From positions 2,604,001-2,668,000 of the forward strand of contig JAUKTV010000001.1 in assembly GCA_030549205.1 (NCBI GenBank): 64,000 bases of DNA, in the 5' to 3' direction. Shown piece by piece: positions 38,292-49,544 of this stretch. How positions within the stretch are numbered: the first letter of the stretch is position 1; every line of letters starts with the position of its first letter. Under the pieces are notes generated by a model. It worked only from the letters and a program-made list of their open reading frames with translations, had not been told where the DNA came from and searched no databases. The position numbers were made by a program, and so were the translations under genes. The stretch is from Apiosordaria backusii (taxonomy: Eukaryota; Ascomycota; Sordariomycetes; Sordariales; Lasiosphaeriaceae).

Positions 38292-39083
38292 ATGAAGATC
38301 ATCTCCAAGGAAGAAGAAGATGCTCACTTCAAGGTCGTCCTCAAGGGCGGTCTCATCGGCGGCTCCGTCGGCCTCGCCCTCGGTCTCGGCGGTGTATACT
38401 TCGGCTCGAAGCGCTACCCTATCATCCGCAACCTCACCCTCCCCTTCCGCGCCTTCCTCGTCACTTCCACTGGTACCTTTGGCGCCATCGTCTGGGCCGA
38501 AAGGTACTCGATCGACTTCCAGCGCTCGCACGATTCCATGGCAAACTACATTGACGCCTCCCACAAGGCCGCTGCCGAGGCCCGCGCTGCTTCCAAGACG
38601 GACCGGGAGAAGCTGATGGACTGGGGACGGAAGAACAGATACGCCATTGTGTTTGCTTCGTGGATCGCGGCGATGGGGATCGCGCTGGCGATGGTGGGGA
38701 AGAACAAGTATTTGACTGGTAGCCAGAAGCTGGTGCAGGCGAGAATGTACGCGCAGGGCTTGACGCTGGGGGTGATGATTGCTACGGCGGCGTTTGAGAC
38801 GGCGGATGCGAAGGCGGGCAAGGGGAGGTGGGAGACGGTTATGGTGGTTGACCCGGAGGATCCGGAGCACAAGCAGTTGATTGAGAAGAAGGTGAGGAAG
38901 GAGGATTATGAGGGGCAGAATTTGTGGCAGGGTATGTTCCCCTTTATACCAACTTTTGGTGATATTGGAGAGAAGCTAACATCAAGATAAATAGACATGG
39001 TCGAGGCCGAGGAGAGAAGAATGGCCGCGCAGAAGAAGCAGAGGGCTCTTCTTGAGAAGGAGGGCAAGGCTCCCGCTTCTTAA
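38292..39083 (+). CDS. RCF2: Respiratory supercomplex factor 2 (Rcf2, HIG1 domain)
   Basis: Two exons (38292-38931 and 38995-39083) over a 63-nt intron (GTATGT..ATAG, branch GCTAAC) give 242 residues. The protein begins MKIISKEEEDAHFK. It has a Gly-rich membrane segment at about 18-40 (GGLIGGSVGLALGLGGVYFG), a second hydrophobic stretch at about 52-72, and a HIG1-type domain at about 105-175 (DREKLMDWGRKNRYAIVFAS, then VQARMYAQGLTLGVMIATAA). The spliced C-terminus is charged (EAEERRMAAQKKQRALLEKE). Rcf2 sits in the mitochondrial inner membrane, associates with cytochrome c oxidase and helps bc1-oxidase supercomplex formation. Length and domain order match the fungal family. The start codon lies directly after a CCACCACCAC context and opens the conserved region. 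Confidence 0.92.
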
Positions 39084-39938
39084 GAACCATCATCTTCTCC
39101 AGGATCTCACAAAATTCGACATATCCGGTTTCGGCCCTGATAATTCATTCGATCAACGATCAAACGAACGACCTTTGATGATGCCCGTTCATCAACGCCG
39201 TCCACCTTTTAAAGCCCTTTGAGGTACCTAGGTACCTCAAATCGCACAGTCTTGTACAACAACGACAAAAGTTCCCTCCCTTCTCTTTCTCTTTTCAGCA
39301 TTAAGGATCTGGATATCTCTTTCAGTTTTTATTGGGTGTTTTAATTTTCTTCCCGGTTGCTGTGACGAAGAAAATCATTTTCACACACAGATAGACTTTT
39401 TTGTCTGGCATTTGGGGGATATGGTGTGTGTGCCATCCTTTTTTTTTCTCTGTATAAATACTAGCTGTTATATATTTTCTGTGTTTGGATTGGGGAAAGA
39501 ATGAATATGCATGGCATGGCGAGGAGCGAATGATCAAAAGGGGGATGGTTGCTTGCGTAGCAGCAGTAGTAAAATACAGAGATGATTAAACGTTCAAATT
39601 TTGGTCTTCATTGTGATACCTACGACTCTATCATAGGTATTACTAGAACAACTCGACAAGTACAGACAAGAGAAATGTTTATATCAACCCTTCCTCTTCT
39701 GCCCAACCACCCACCGCCCACCCAACCCATTTTCCTGAAGCGCTCACCTTTTCAGAAACGTAAAATAGGAAGAAAAGAAATAGAAACAATACAAAAACAC
39801 CCAAACAATAACGCCCATAAACATCTCGCTTTGATACATGGCCAACTCAACCCCCATCATCGAAATCAACTACCTCCTCTAATCATCATCAAAATTATCC
39901 CTAATTCGAACCCCCCCCCCTCTCCCTTCCCCAAGCTA
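39084..39938. other. Convergent 3' intergenic region (RCF2 / kelch gene)
   Basis: About 0.85 kb holding both 3' regions. It contains the perfect palindrome listed separately. The plus strand becomes AC-rich from 39700 to 39930, the complement of a GT-rich 3' region of the kelch gene. A plus-strand frame overlapping the kelch C-terminus is antisense noise. Confidence 0.55.
39218..39241. repeat. Perfect 24-bp palindrome
   Basis: The half TTTGAGGTACCT is followed directly by its exact reverse complement with no spacer. It lies about 135 nt after the RCF2 stop codon, in the likely 3' untranslated or downstream region. It could form a hairpin in RNA or be a dimeric protein site. It contains the GGTACC/CCTAGG words that recur elsewhere in the noncoding parts of this window. 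Confidence 0.9.
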
Positions 39939-41669
39939 CTAAATCTCAATAGTAAAATGACTAATCTGGCTATAATAAGCATGCACCGCCAGCTCCAGCA
40001 CCCACACATCCCCAAACACTTCGCTCCCATCAAACCCCCCAATCATCAACAGCCTAGAATCATGCAGCACCGTACCATGATACCCCCTTCCGCTCGGCGG
40101 AAGCCCATACACCTTCCTCCTGTCCCAGCTCATCGTGACCAGATTCAGCAACAGCACATCGTTGGAATATTCATTCCCGTCGTGGCCCCCAATGACAAAG
40201 AGGTAACTCCCCACTATCGTCGCGGTATGTGACAACCTCCGGTACGTCACCGGGATAGTGACCTGTTTCCACACGTGTGTTTCAACATCGTACACCCAGA
40301 CGTCATTGAAACACTCCCCGCCGTCTGACCCGCCGTAAATGATGAGTTTGCTCCCGACCATATTCGCCGTATGATACCCCCTTGCCTTTGGTCTAACTTC
40401 CGCTCTGTCTCCAACAGATGTGGTTGATGAAGACGGCGAGGGACCAGACACAAGTTTCCAGCTCATCTTGCTGAAATCGCTCACGTCCAAACGCCAAATG
40501 TCGTTTAGTGCCCTCTCCCCGTCGCCGCCGCCAAAGACGTATAACCCGCTCTTGTACAAACACGCCGTGTGGGCTCTCCGCTTTGACGGCATCCTCCCCG
40601 GCTGGTCCGAGCCCATGATTTTCGGTTTGGACCACCGGTAGTTGACCGTGTCGAGGACGTACACGTCGTTGTAGTACGCCGGCCCGTCGCCGCCTCCGAA
40701 TATCACGAGCTTTTTCCCCACGGCGGTGCAAGTCATTGCGCGGAGGGGGACGGGGACGTCGCCTACCACGTGCGGGGTTGACCAGTAAAAGGCGTCGGCG
40801 TCGAGTACGTAGAGCTCGTTGAAGCATGCTCTTGAGTCGCACCCGCCAAAGACAAAGACGTTACTGCCGACGAGGGTGGTGGTGTGAGCGCGGAGGGCTG
40901 TGTGGGGGGTGCCGGAGGTGGGTGCGCGGGACCAGTACATTCCTGATGATGGGGCGGCTGGGACGTCGGGGGCGGTTTTGGGGTTTGTTAACGGGGGGAA
41001 GGGGGTGAAGACTTCGGAGCCTTTGGCTGGTTGGCCTCGGCCGGTGCCGATTCGTGGGGGGGCATGGTGGTTTCCTCCGGTACCGGGGGGGCGGCCGGCT
41101 ATGGCGGAGGTGGAGCGGAGGTTGGTTGGTCTTCGAGGGTTGGTGGCTGAAGTGGTGGATTCTTTGCCGCTTCCGGCTGAGGCGCCCGAGTCGCCTCTGT
41201 CGCGGCCGAGGGTGAGGTTGACCGTGAGGTTACTGTTCTTATTGTCACCATTTTCGGTTATGGTTGGGTGGCGGGATGGGGGCGCTGAATTAGGGGTAGG
41301 GGTTTTGCTTGTAGATGGGATGGTAGAGAAGGAGGTGGTTGAGTAGGAGTGTGGGATGCCTGCTGCTTGGGCTGCGGACGAGGTATGGCCTGCTGCTGAC
41401 GCAGAGCGCTGACGCAGGGCGAGATCGCCGGATGTGTTTCGACGGTCTTGACTTCGAGACGAGAGATGGCCGGGTGTGTGGGAGCGGGGTATCGGGGGGC
41501 GGTCTTGGATGGGGCTGTGGTCGTAGGGGTCTCCTCCTGCTGGTGTTGGGGCGCGCGGGTCTGTCGGCGACGTCACCTGTGATATTTTCTGTGAGCGCAC
41601 AACCTTAGTCTTGCTGTGCGGTGACTGCGGCGTCTTGTCTCGTGATGTTGCTCTGGCCTGGTCAGCCAT
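39939..41669 (-). CDS. Kelch-repeat beta-propeller protein
   Basis: One uninterrupted frame of 576 codons starts at ATG 41669 (MADQARATSRDKTPQ). Residues 1-240 are Ser/Thr/Pro-rich and disordered, with many SP/TP sites. From about 242 to the end there are six kelch motifs, each with a hydrophobic strand, a GG pair and a spaced Tyr/Trp: VFVFGGCDS, LVIFGGGDG, LYVFGGGDG, LIIYGGSDG, LFVIGGHDG, LLMIGGFDG, followed by NDVYVLD/NDVWVYD-type strands. They should close a six-bladed propeller for protein binding. Related fungal kelch proteins include Tea1/Kel1 polarity factors, but the coiled coil that marks those is absent, so no cellular role is assigned. The gene is convergent with RCF2 and divergent from DUS3. 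Confidence 0.88.
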   Translation of the reverse strand: MADQARATSRDKTPQSPHSKTKVVRSQKISQVTSPTDPRAPTPAGGDPYDHSPIQDRPPIPRSHTPGHLSSRSQDRRNTSGDLALRQRSASAAGHTSSAAQAAGIPHSYSTTSFSTIPSTSKTPTPNSAPPSRHPTITENGDNKNSNLTVNLTLGRDRGDSGASAGSGKESTTSATNPRRPTNLRSTSAIAGRPPGTGGNHHAPPRIGTGRGQPAKGSEVFTPFPPLTNPKTAPDVPAAPSSGMYWSRAPTSGTPHTALRAHTTTLVGSNVFVFGGCDSRACFNELYVLDADAFYWSTPHVVGDVPVPLRAMTCTAVGKKLVIFGGGDGPAYYNDVYVLDTVNYRWSKPKIMGSDQPGRMPSKRRAHTACLYKSGLYVFGGGDGERALNDIWRLDVSDFSKMSWKLVSGPSPSSSTTSVGDRAEVRPKARGYHTANMVGSKLIIYGGSDGGECFNDVWVYDVETHVWKQVTIPVTYRRLSHTATIVGSYLFVIGGHDGNEYSNDVLLLNLVTMSWDRRKVYGLPPSGRGYHGTVLHDSRLLMIGGFDGSEVFGDVWVLELAVHAYYSQISHFTIEI

Positions 41670-43162
41670 TGTGGGGTCGAATTATCATTGCTCGAGCATG
41701 GACGACACGGGGGCGGCGGGGTGGGTTCGTCGTTTGAACGACACCACGGGCGCTGGATCTGGTTTCCGCAACAGATTCAATCCGGCCTGGTCTCTTTGGA
41801 TCTTTTTCTGAGAATCGCGGGGAATGGGGGGCTCAAAGGCACGATGGGAAATGACGCTGGTTAAGGTGGTGGCAGAGGTGGGCGATGCAGGACTGGATAA
41901 ACCGCGAATGGAATTGGAATGCAGTCGGCAGCGGCAGGATGTCACAGATGTCAGCCCTGGATGGCGCCGTCGTTTTCGCGTCTTACCTAACTGAGACCCC
42001 CTGTATCGTGGGGAACCCTAGGTGCGGTGCCTCCCACATCCACCCACACCGCCCGAGACATAACCGGGCTTTGAACGTCCACTGATTGGGTGTGCTACCC
42101 CCACACCGCTTGGAAGACGGCCATCGTCTCGTGTTTGCGGAACATCAGGGCACGATCTGTGACAAGCTTCATCTTCTGGGGTTCTGTTTTCTAATGCGAG
42201 GTATCGGCAGAGGATACGATTACAGCCTGGGCAGGGCAACCGAGATCGGGGATACAACTCCCCGAGATTCCTGTGCACTTGTCGTCTATCGTCCCGTTGT
42301 CCCGGACCCCCACCCACCGGCGTACCTATCCAGGAACAGCGCAGGTTTGGGTACGGAGATGACATGCTATATCGGTCCTCATGCTCTCCCTCTCGTGGTT
42401 ACATGTATGGTCATGTCTCCATTTGGCTTATTTGTCTGATTTCAAGTGGCAAAGGCACACGACAGCAGTAGTAAACCTCGGCCTCGGTTGCGGTTCTGAT
42501 ATCTTGGAAGTCCGTCCCGGCGTGTGATTATGGATCTCTCTTACAGTATCATCTCTAAGCAGGCCCGCTTGGTGGATTGTTAGTTACCAATTCTCGGAAA
42601 CCAAACCAATCGGCTTCCGCGTCCACCAAGCGGCGTCCCAATTTGTTTTGTTCCAGACCCGATCCCGCTCCTAAAATGACCCCGGCAGTTCGTCCTTCGG
42701 CCGGGGAGCCGGACGCACTGGGCGAGGCCGAAGTGTGGAGAGCCGCCAGGGGAAAACGGCCAGAGCTTTGGTGATGTTTCGTCCGACTTACACACTGTAC
42801 AATATTTCACATAGAACATTTCGCAGAATATTCGATTTGAAGCACGCCCAATGAGCGGTGAGCTTCCATAGTATCGATTGAGATTCCTGGTAAGCAAAGG
42901 AGATCTCGCCCCCACTCCAAAAGGAACTCCCGCTCGCAGCACCGCAGGGCTGCTTCCGCAGTGTAACCCCGCTGTGGGGGCAAGCGTTGAGAGCTCTGCA
43001 ACTGCAAGCTTTCAGCCCACTTCCAGTGGACGGCAGAAAAAAAAAAAGCAAGCTTGATCTCAGATTGGACAATTCACGATTCACCAAGCAATTCATCACT
43101 TCGGCGGCGGAAAACATTTGCTGACAGCCAAATTGAAGGAATCGCTAATCGGAACAGCGACC
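41670..43162. other. Divergent promoter region (kelch gene / DUS3)
   Basis: About 1.5 kb between two start codons. No exon or RNA gene was recognised. The open frame of DUS3 extends upstream to 43118 only through non-ATG codons, so the leader of DUS3 probably starts after about 42950. Confidence 0.5.
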
Positions 43163-45386
43163 ATGGAGTCCCAGGAGTCAACAAAGCGGTCGCAGGATGA
43201 GATCCGCGACACCAACACCATCCAGCGGCAGGAACCCACTCATGATGAGCCAGCCTCTAAGCGACAGAGGCTCGATGAGTCTGCTGAGACTCAAAACGGC
43301 ACAACACAAAAATCGCCAGCGGAGAGAGTGAAGGGTGTCGCCCCCATCAAGGCGGAGTATCTTATTCTTGCTCCTGGTCAGTCCTCCACCAAGGTCGTTG
43401 TGCCTGATATCGTCGACGATGATGAGGCTGAGGGAAGAGGCACTATCGAACATCAACAACAAGGGGACAGCCGTGACGCTGGAAAGGGAGGAAAGCGGAA
43501 GAAGAAGTCAGGCCAGAACAAGGAAAGAAGCTTCGGTACATTCTCTGATGCCCAGCGCCTGTGCAATTCGGTTGCCTGGACCGCCGAGTTCTCTCCTCGG
43601 TCTTGCAAGTTTGGCGAGCGGTGCAATGGCCTCCATGACCTTCGCAAATATCTGAAAGAGGGTCGCCGTGCTGATATCGGAACTTTTGGTGGGAAATGCC
43701 CAACGCTCGAGAAATTTGGCAAGTGCCCGTCCGGCTGGCGCTGCCTGTTCGTGTCGAGTCACAGCAAGGAGATTCCACACGAAGATGGCCGCATGGAATT
43801 GGTTCTCACAGATCGTGATGGCAACCCATATCCGGACAATGGGGAAACCGGGGAGACCGACACCGAGGTGGTAAACAACGTGGATGGGCAGATCAAGATT
43901 GACCTCTCAAGAAAAAGGGTCAACTTCCAAAAGTCGGAGCAGTACCTAGAGTGGCTTGCTAAAGATACCGAGATTTTCCGGGATCATCATCACAAGCAAA
44001 AGGACGGCAAGGGTGAGGCACTGGATTACAGGGCAATGTACGTCGAGCCACCCTTCAAGCCATCAGAGAAGAAAAGGCTTTACTTCGGAAGGGAAACACC
44101 CGCTCTTGCTCCCCTGACTACCCAAGGGAACCTCCCATTCCGCCGTCTTTGTGTGGAGCTGGGATGCGAGTTGACTTACTCTGAGATGGCTCTTGGTATG
44201 CCCTTATTGCAAGGCGCAAAGTCAGACTGGACATTGATGAGAGCCCACAAGAGCGAGACCACACCTCCTCGCTTCAACGGCGACGGGCCCATCGCTCAAG
44301 GCTACGACAACTCCAAGGATCTCAAGTTTGGTGCTCAAATCGCAGCCAATGTTCCTTGGGTTGCCATCAAGTCCTCTGAGGCCCTATCTCGTTTTCTCCC
44401 CCATCTCCGCCTCATCGACCTCAACTGCGGCTGCCCGATCGACATGGTCTACAAATCCGGCGCTGGATCTGCCCTTTTGGATGCCCCCTCTAAACTAGAG
44501 CGCATGATCAGAGGTATGAACGCCGTCTCAGAAGACGTCCCAATCACGGCAAAGATCAGAATGGGCGTCCGGGACGACAAGTTCACAGCCCAAAAGAACA
44601 TTGAGCGCCTCGCCCTTGGCAGTGAGGATCTCCGCGATGTTCTGGGTGCACCCGGTTGCGCAGCCGTGACCCTTCACGGCCGCACAAGACAGCAGCGCTA
44701 CACCCGCGCGGCGAACTGGGAGTACATCGCCGAAACCGCAGCGCTCATCAAGCGACTCAACGAGAAAACCGACAGCCTCACTGACACCATTCGGGAAGTT
44801 GATGAACGCACCCTACCCAACGGGGGGAGAATGTTTTTCATCGGCAACGGTGATTGCTACTCTCACGTTGACTACTTTGACCACGTTGACAACGCCAAGG
44901 TTGACACAGTCATGATCGGCAGAGGAGCGATTATCAAGCCTTGGATCTATGAGGAGATTCAAACGGGGCAATACCTGGACAAGTCGGCTACTGAGAGGCT
45001 GGGGTATATTGAAAAGTTTGCGCGGTATGGCATGGAGGCGTGGGGGTCGGATGAGCTGGGGATTAACTACACGAGGAGGTTCCTGCTGGAGTTTTTGAGC
45101 TTCTTCAGTCGGTATGTCCCGATTGGGCTGCTGGAGTATCTGCCGCCGAGTATCAATGAGAGGCCGCCGGCGTACAAGGGGAGGAATGAGCTTGAGACGC
45201 TGCTTGCGAGTAAGGATTACAAGGATTGGATCAAGATCAGGTTGGTTTTTTTGTGTCTTTTGCTCTGAAATTTGTCCTGTTAACTGACGTGTTTCTAGTG
45301 AGATGTTCCTCGGTCCTGCGCCAGCTACGTTTTCCTTTACGCCAAAGCACAAGTCCAACTCGTACGAGATTGAGGCTGAGGGGTAG
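43163..45386 (+). CDS. DUS3: tRNA-dihydrouridine(47) synthase Dus3
   Basis: Two exons (43163-45240 and 45299-45386) over a 58-nt intron (GTTGGT..CTAG) encode 721 residues. The start is ATG 43163 (MESQESTKRSQDE). After a charged disordered leader, two CCCH zinc fingers lie at about 133-205 (SCKFGERCNGLHD and GKCPTLEKFGKCP..). The catalytic flavin domain spans about 315-690: LTTQGNLPFRRLCVELG, the family active-site motif LNCGCPIDMVYKSGAGSALL (Cys about 422), KIRMG, VTLHGRTRQQRY, FIGNGDCYS and VMIGRGAIIKPWIY for FMN binding. Zinc fingers plus this domain are diagnostic of Dus3, which reduces U47 in tRNA variable loops with NADPH and FMN and also modifies some mRNAs. The last exon (EMFLGPAPATFSFTPKHKSN) completes the conserved C-terminus. 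Confidence 0.94.
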
Positions 45387-47384
45387 GCGGTTTGCTTATG
45401 ATGATGGGGTTTCCATGTAAGGTGTTGTACATCACGAGAAAAGGGGGCAAGCGATAACAAGGACCCAGGGTTCCGGTTGCACATGGCATGCGAGATAAAT
45501 GAATTCTACTGCCAGTTGTTAACGACATCACATGCAATGCACTCTGCGGTATTAGTTCGTTTCGTCGTGGACCGTGACATGTGCATTGAGGATTCTGGTC
45601 GTGGTTGTCCAGTTAAGATCCGAGACTGTTCTTTTTTTTTTCTGTTCCTCCCTTCCCCGTTTCTCGATTCGAGATGTGGATTTAAAACGTGTTTTTGGTA
45701 TGACAGCTACTACCTACCGAGATGTTTCTGTCTCAGGCAAAAAAGAGGAGCGGTGAGGCGGGCCGAGATGTATACTACGAAGAGTATGGGAGAGAGACGA
45801 GACAAAACAAGACAAAAAGACGGAGAGGTCTCACGGCAGTGGGCGGTGGTGGTTGCATTGCATCATGGGTTTTGGTGAAGAGTCATGACAGTGAGTGTTG
45901 GAGATATACGAGTGGGGTTTTTTGCATGGTGATCAGGCTGCTTGAGCTTCGTGGAAGAATCTTGCTGGAATTTGCAGGGCTGCAGAGGTCGGTGATTGGG
46001 ATGTCTCATGGCGTTCGTTCTCTGGTCTCCAAGCATATGCACCCCAAGATGTTGTCAGAAAGTAGTCTTAGTCAGGATCTGTGTAACCCACTCCTACTTG
46101 GTACCTCTTGGACAGCCAACCACTGAATCCGACAGCCACACATCAACCAAGTAGCCCCTGATTCGACAGCTCGGATCTAAACAATGTGGCAGACACGGGA
46201 GGGGACTCCGGCAGTTTTAACGGTTCCTTCCCGGTAATCTTTCAGGTTCCCTTTTCTTGTCTGTGTAACACGGTGCTAGTCCAATTGAATGACACCGGCA
46301 AATAACCTTGACAACTTTACGACATCCCAGGCCCTTGGTTTTGGCTATCTATCTTACCTACCTCGCTCTCGAGGAGATACCGAAGAGAGCTAGTTGTGCA
46401 TTGCATGGCATGGTGTGCTGCGAGGGTCCTTTCTATGCTCGGGTAGATATCCTGCAAAGTTCCAATTTTTCTCTGACAATTGGTGAGGCTAGAGTATGTA
46501 CAGGTTGATATATTGAGGCGGGTTCGGCTCTGGGTAATGTTGTACAAGAACCTTACATGGATGGACGGATAGTTAGGTGGTTCAGCTTTGGGGGGCAAAC
46601 ACGGCAGCAGCTAGCATGAGGATTGATATTGTGTAGCCAGAGACACGGTTCTCTTTCTGGAAAAGGTTGTGTCTATGTGCGATGATGAGTTGCGAGCGGG
46701 CCAGTGAGAGGTGGACAACGTGGTTGTGGTTGGGTTGGGGTGGTGAGTGACACGGGAGAGCCTTCGTCTTTCTTGGTGTTGTTTGTGATAATCATGATCA
46801 GCTTGACGGGTTATCTCCTGCCGACGTTGAGATTACTTCGTATTGGCAGATGAATGCGAGGTTCATTCCAGTCACCTGCGAGTCTGGCCCCAGACCCGGG
46901 GCAGACCGGAAGAAGTGAGACACAGTGACGTTGTTGGGGTAACCCATGCTTATTCTTCACTTCCTTTTCTTCTTTTTGAAAGTGCTTTTAAGTTGTGTTA
47001 TCATCATGCAGCCGATGGTATGCATCTACTCCCGTGATACATGGCAGCCACAGGTTGGTCACCACGGCCACGGGCAGGAAACGTAGAAGGCTCGGGTGTG
47101 TGTCTCTTGCCTTATGCAGTGATCCTACCACTACTTTGTCTGTCCCTCCTTCCTTTCCAAAGTTCCTTCTTTCCTGGATACATAAAGTATATCTGTGAAG
47201 AGGCTGCGTTCAGTCGCACTTGCCAATAATTAGGAGGTTCTCTTGAGCGTTTCAACACTGCCTCTTTCTGCTTTTTGTTCTCCCTGACATTTTTGCTCCC
47301 AATATTCTTGCCAAGTTCTGAAGACTTGTCCGCGTATATACACTTTGGTTCCTTTAACCTTCTGGATACATATCAGAAGGAACA
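45387..47384. other. Intergenic region between DUS3 and the permease gene
   Basis: About 2 kb between two plus-strand genes. It should carry the DUS3 3' region and the permease promoter. Only short frames without features occur on both strands. No tRNA, transposon end or repeat of note was seen. Confidence 0.5.
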
Positions 47385-49086
47385 ATGGGCCTTTCAACGT
47401 TCCCACCGAGAACAAAAACGGATGTAGAAAGCTACTCCCATGATATATCCCGCGTCTCAGACACCGGTGACGAAGGCATTATCACCGCATCCCACAGCAA
47501 AGAAGGGCTCGATGTTCTCGAAAGTGATAAAAATGGGTTCTTCGCTAGATTGCAAAGGTTTGTGGGCGGTTATGGAGTGGAAGAGCGAGGGGTGGAACGG
47601 GTGCCGGAGACTGAGAGGAGGGATACAAGAGCTTCCAAGATGGGTGGTGTGGTGAGTGCCCTATCATGTATATGCGAACAAAATGCTGATATGAGAGGGA
47701 TATCCAGTGGTTAGCAGCCAACATGGGCGTGCCAACTTTTGCTATGGGAGCCGTGGCTGTTCCTATTTTTGGTCTGGGGTTTCTTGATGCCGCGTTGGTT
47801 ATCGTGCTGGCCAATTTGCTTGGAGTCCTCCCTGTTTGCTTCTTTGCAACATTTGGGCCAAAGTTTGGGCTAAGACAAATCGTCTTGTCGAGGTTTTTCT
47901 TTGGTTATTATGCGGTCAAGATTCGTAAGTCTCCGGCTTTCGAATGGCAGGTCATGTTTGCTGATTGAGTATAGTCGCAATATGCCAAATCCTCACGTGT
48001 CTTGGGTGGGCATCCGTCAATGCCATCGTTGGAGCCCAGCTGTTTCATGCCGTCAATCCTGATGTCCCCGGGTGGGCTGGGATCATTGTTGTGGCTACAA
48101 CAACGTTGATTGTTTCCATGTTTGGGTACAAAGCTGTTCATTTTTATGAACGCTATTCATGGATTCCGTGCTTTGTGATCTTCCTCATTATCATGGGGGC
48201 ATTTATCAAGTCCGGGAACTTCAACAGCCTCTTGCCCCTGGCGACGGGACCGACAGAAAGAGGGGCTGTCTTGTCATATATTGGGGCGGTCTTCGGCTTT
48301 GCTTGTGGCTGGTCCGCGTACTCAGCTGACTACAGTGTCTATCAGCCTTCGTCACGATCTACTAAGTCGGTATTTTGGTGGGTGTTTGGCGGATTGATGT
48401 TCCCCCTTCTCTTCGTTGAGCTCCTCGGCGCCGCTGTAGCCACGGCTCTGGTAAAGAACGCCGATTATGCAACGGCTTACGACAATGCAGGTGTGGGAGG
48501 TCTTATGGCGGCTGTCCTAGAGCCGAACGTCGAACCAGGATTTGACAAGGCTTGTCTCGTCCTTGTCGCACTCTCGATTATTGCGAACAACTGCCCCAAT
48601 ATCTACTCGGTTTCATTTTCGCTGCAGGCGCTGGCAAAACAGACGCGGCAAGTCCCTCGGTTTGTATGGACTATTTTTGGGACGGGAGTCTACGTTGGGA
48701 TTAGTATTCCTGGGTACGATCGATTCGAAACCTGGCTGGAGACCTTTGTCTTGAGTACCGGATATTGGCTTGCGATCTATGTTGCTATTTCCTTGGTGGA
48801 ACACTTTGTCTTTCGGGGTGGTTTTCACGGGTATTCAGGGTATGATGTTGAGGATATTACCAGTCCACAGCGTTTACCGCCTGGTTTTGCAGCTATTGTA
48901 GCTTTTCTGGTTGGGGTTATTGGGGTGGCTCTGGGAATGTCTCAGGAGTGGTATACAGGGGTGATTGCCAAGTTGTGTGGTGGCGAGGAGAACGGTGGTG
49001 ACGTTGGGGTTTGGTTGGGTTTTACGTTCAGTTTCCTTACTTATATTGGTCTAAGGGCTCTTGAGAGGAGTTGCTTTGGGAGGTGA
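47385..49086 (+). CDS. FCY2: NCS1 family purine-cytosine permease (Fcy2-like)
   Basis: Three exons (47385-47651, 47708-47924, 47975-49086) give 531 residues. Introns are 56 nt (GTGAGT..CCAG) and 50 nt (GTAAGT..ATAG). After a hydrophilic N-terminus with the family segment YGVEERGVERVPETERRDTR, about twelve membrane helices follow. NCS1 landmarks are WLAANMGVPTFAMGAVAVP (helix 1), TFGPKFGLRQIVLSRFFFGY (helix 2-3 loop), GWASVNAIVGAQLF (helix 3), FYERYSWIPCF, and ANNCPNIYSVSFSLQAL (helix 8). These place it in the Fcy branch (cytosine, adenine, guanine and hypoxanthine with proton symport at the plasma membrane) rather than the Fur (uracil/allantoin) branch. Exact substrate cannot be read from the sequence. 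CypH follows on the same strand 458 bp downstream. Confidence 0.9.
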
Positions 49087-49544
49087 GACTGTGTACGCTT
49101 GATGTATATGAATGACGATGAGATGAGTCTTGGTTACGGATCTTGGGAGTCTGATAGCAATGATCAATCTGTTTATGGTTTAAAAGTTACGACGTCAGTA
49201 TTCAACAGCTTCTTCTCTTTTTGCTGGAAGTACTTTATCAATGTATTTTATGATTACTTTATTGATCTCTGCAAAGGCAGTGTTTTCAACATCATCTCGC
49301 GCATCAGCATCGGTCAACAGCTTTACGGTTGGTCGATGCCCATCCTTCTGATCTCAGGGGCAGCTCAGGGGGTGAGGCTGCCAGCTGTATTTCCAGCTGG
49401 CACCTGCCAAGGAGCGCCAACCACCACTCAGTCCCTGCAGCCTGCTGCCAGCAGCTTCACTTCACTGAACACCGCCCTCATCAACGACTTACACCACCAC
49501 AACAATTTTCACTAATCTCAAAGTGGTAAACACATACAATCATC
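49087..49544. other. Short intergenic region, permease to CypH
   Basis: 458 bp between two genes on the same strand. It holds the permease 3' end and the CypH promoter. The stretch just before 49545 is AC-rich, typical of a fungal leader. Nothing else was recognised. Confidence 0.6.

Noticed and set aside
38220..38870. 216-codon minus-strand frame opposite RCF2
   Set aside because: Antisense shadow of the GC-rich RCF2 exon; no independent features.
45226..45290. Apparent C-terminal ..LVFLCLLL of DUS3
   Set aside because: This is intron read-through. The GTTGGT..CTAG intron joins to the conserved C-terminal exon ending at 45386.
44813..45484. 223-codon minus-strand frame opposite the end of DUS3
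   Set aside because: Antisense to the conserved flavin-binding part of Dus3.
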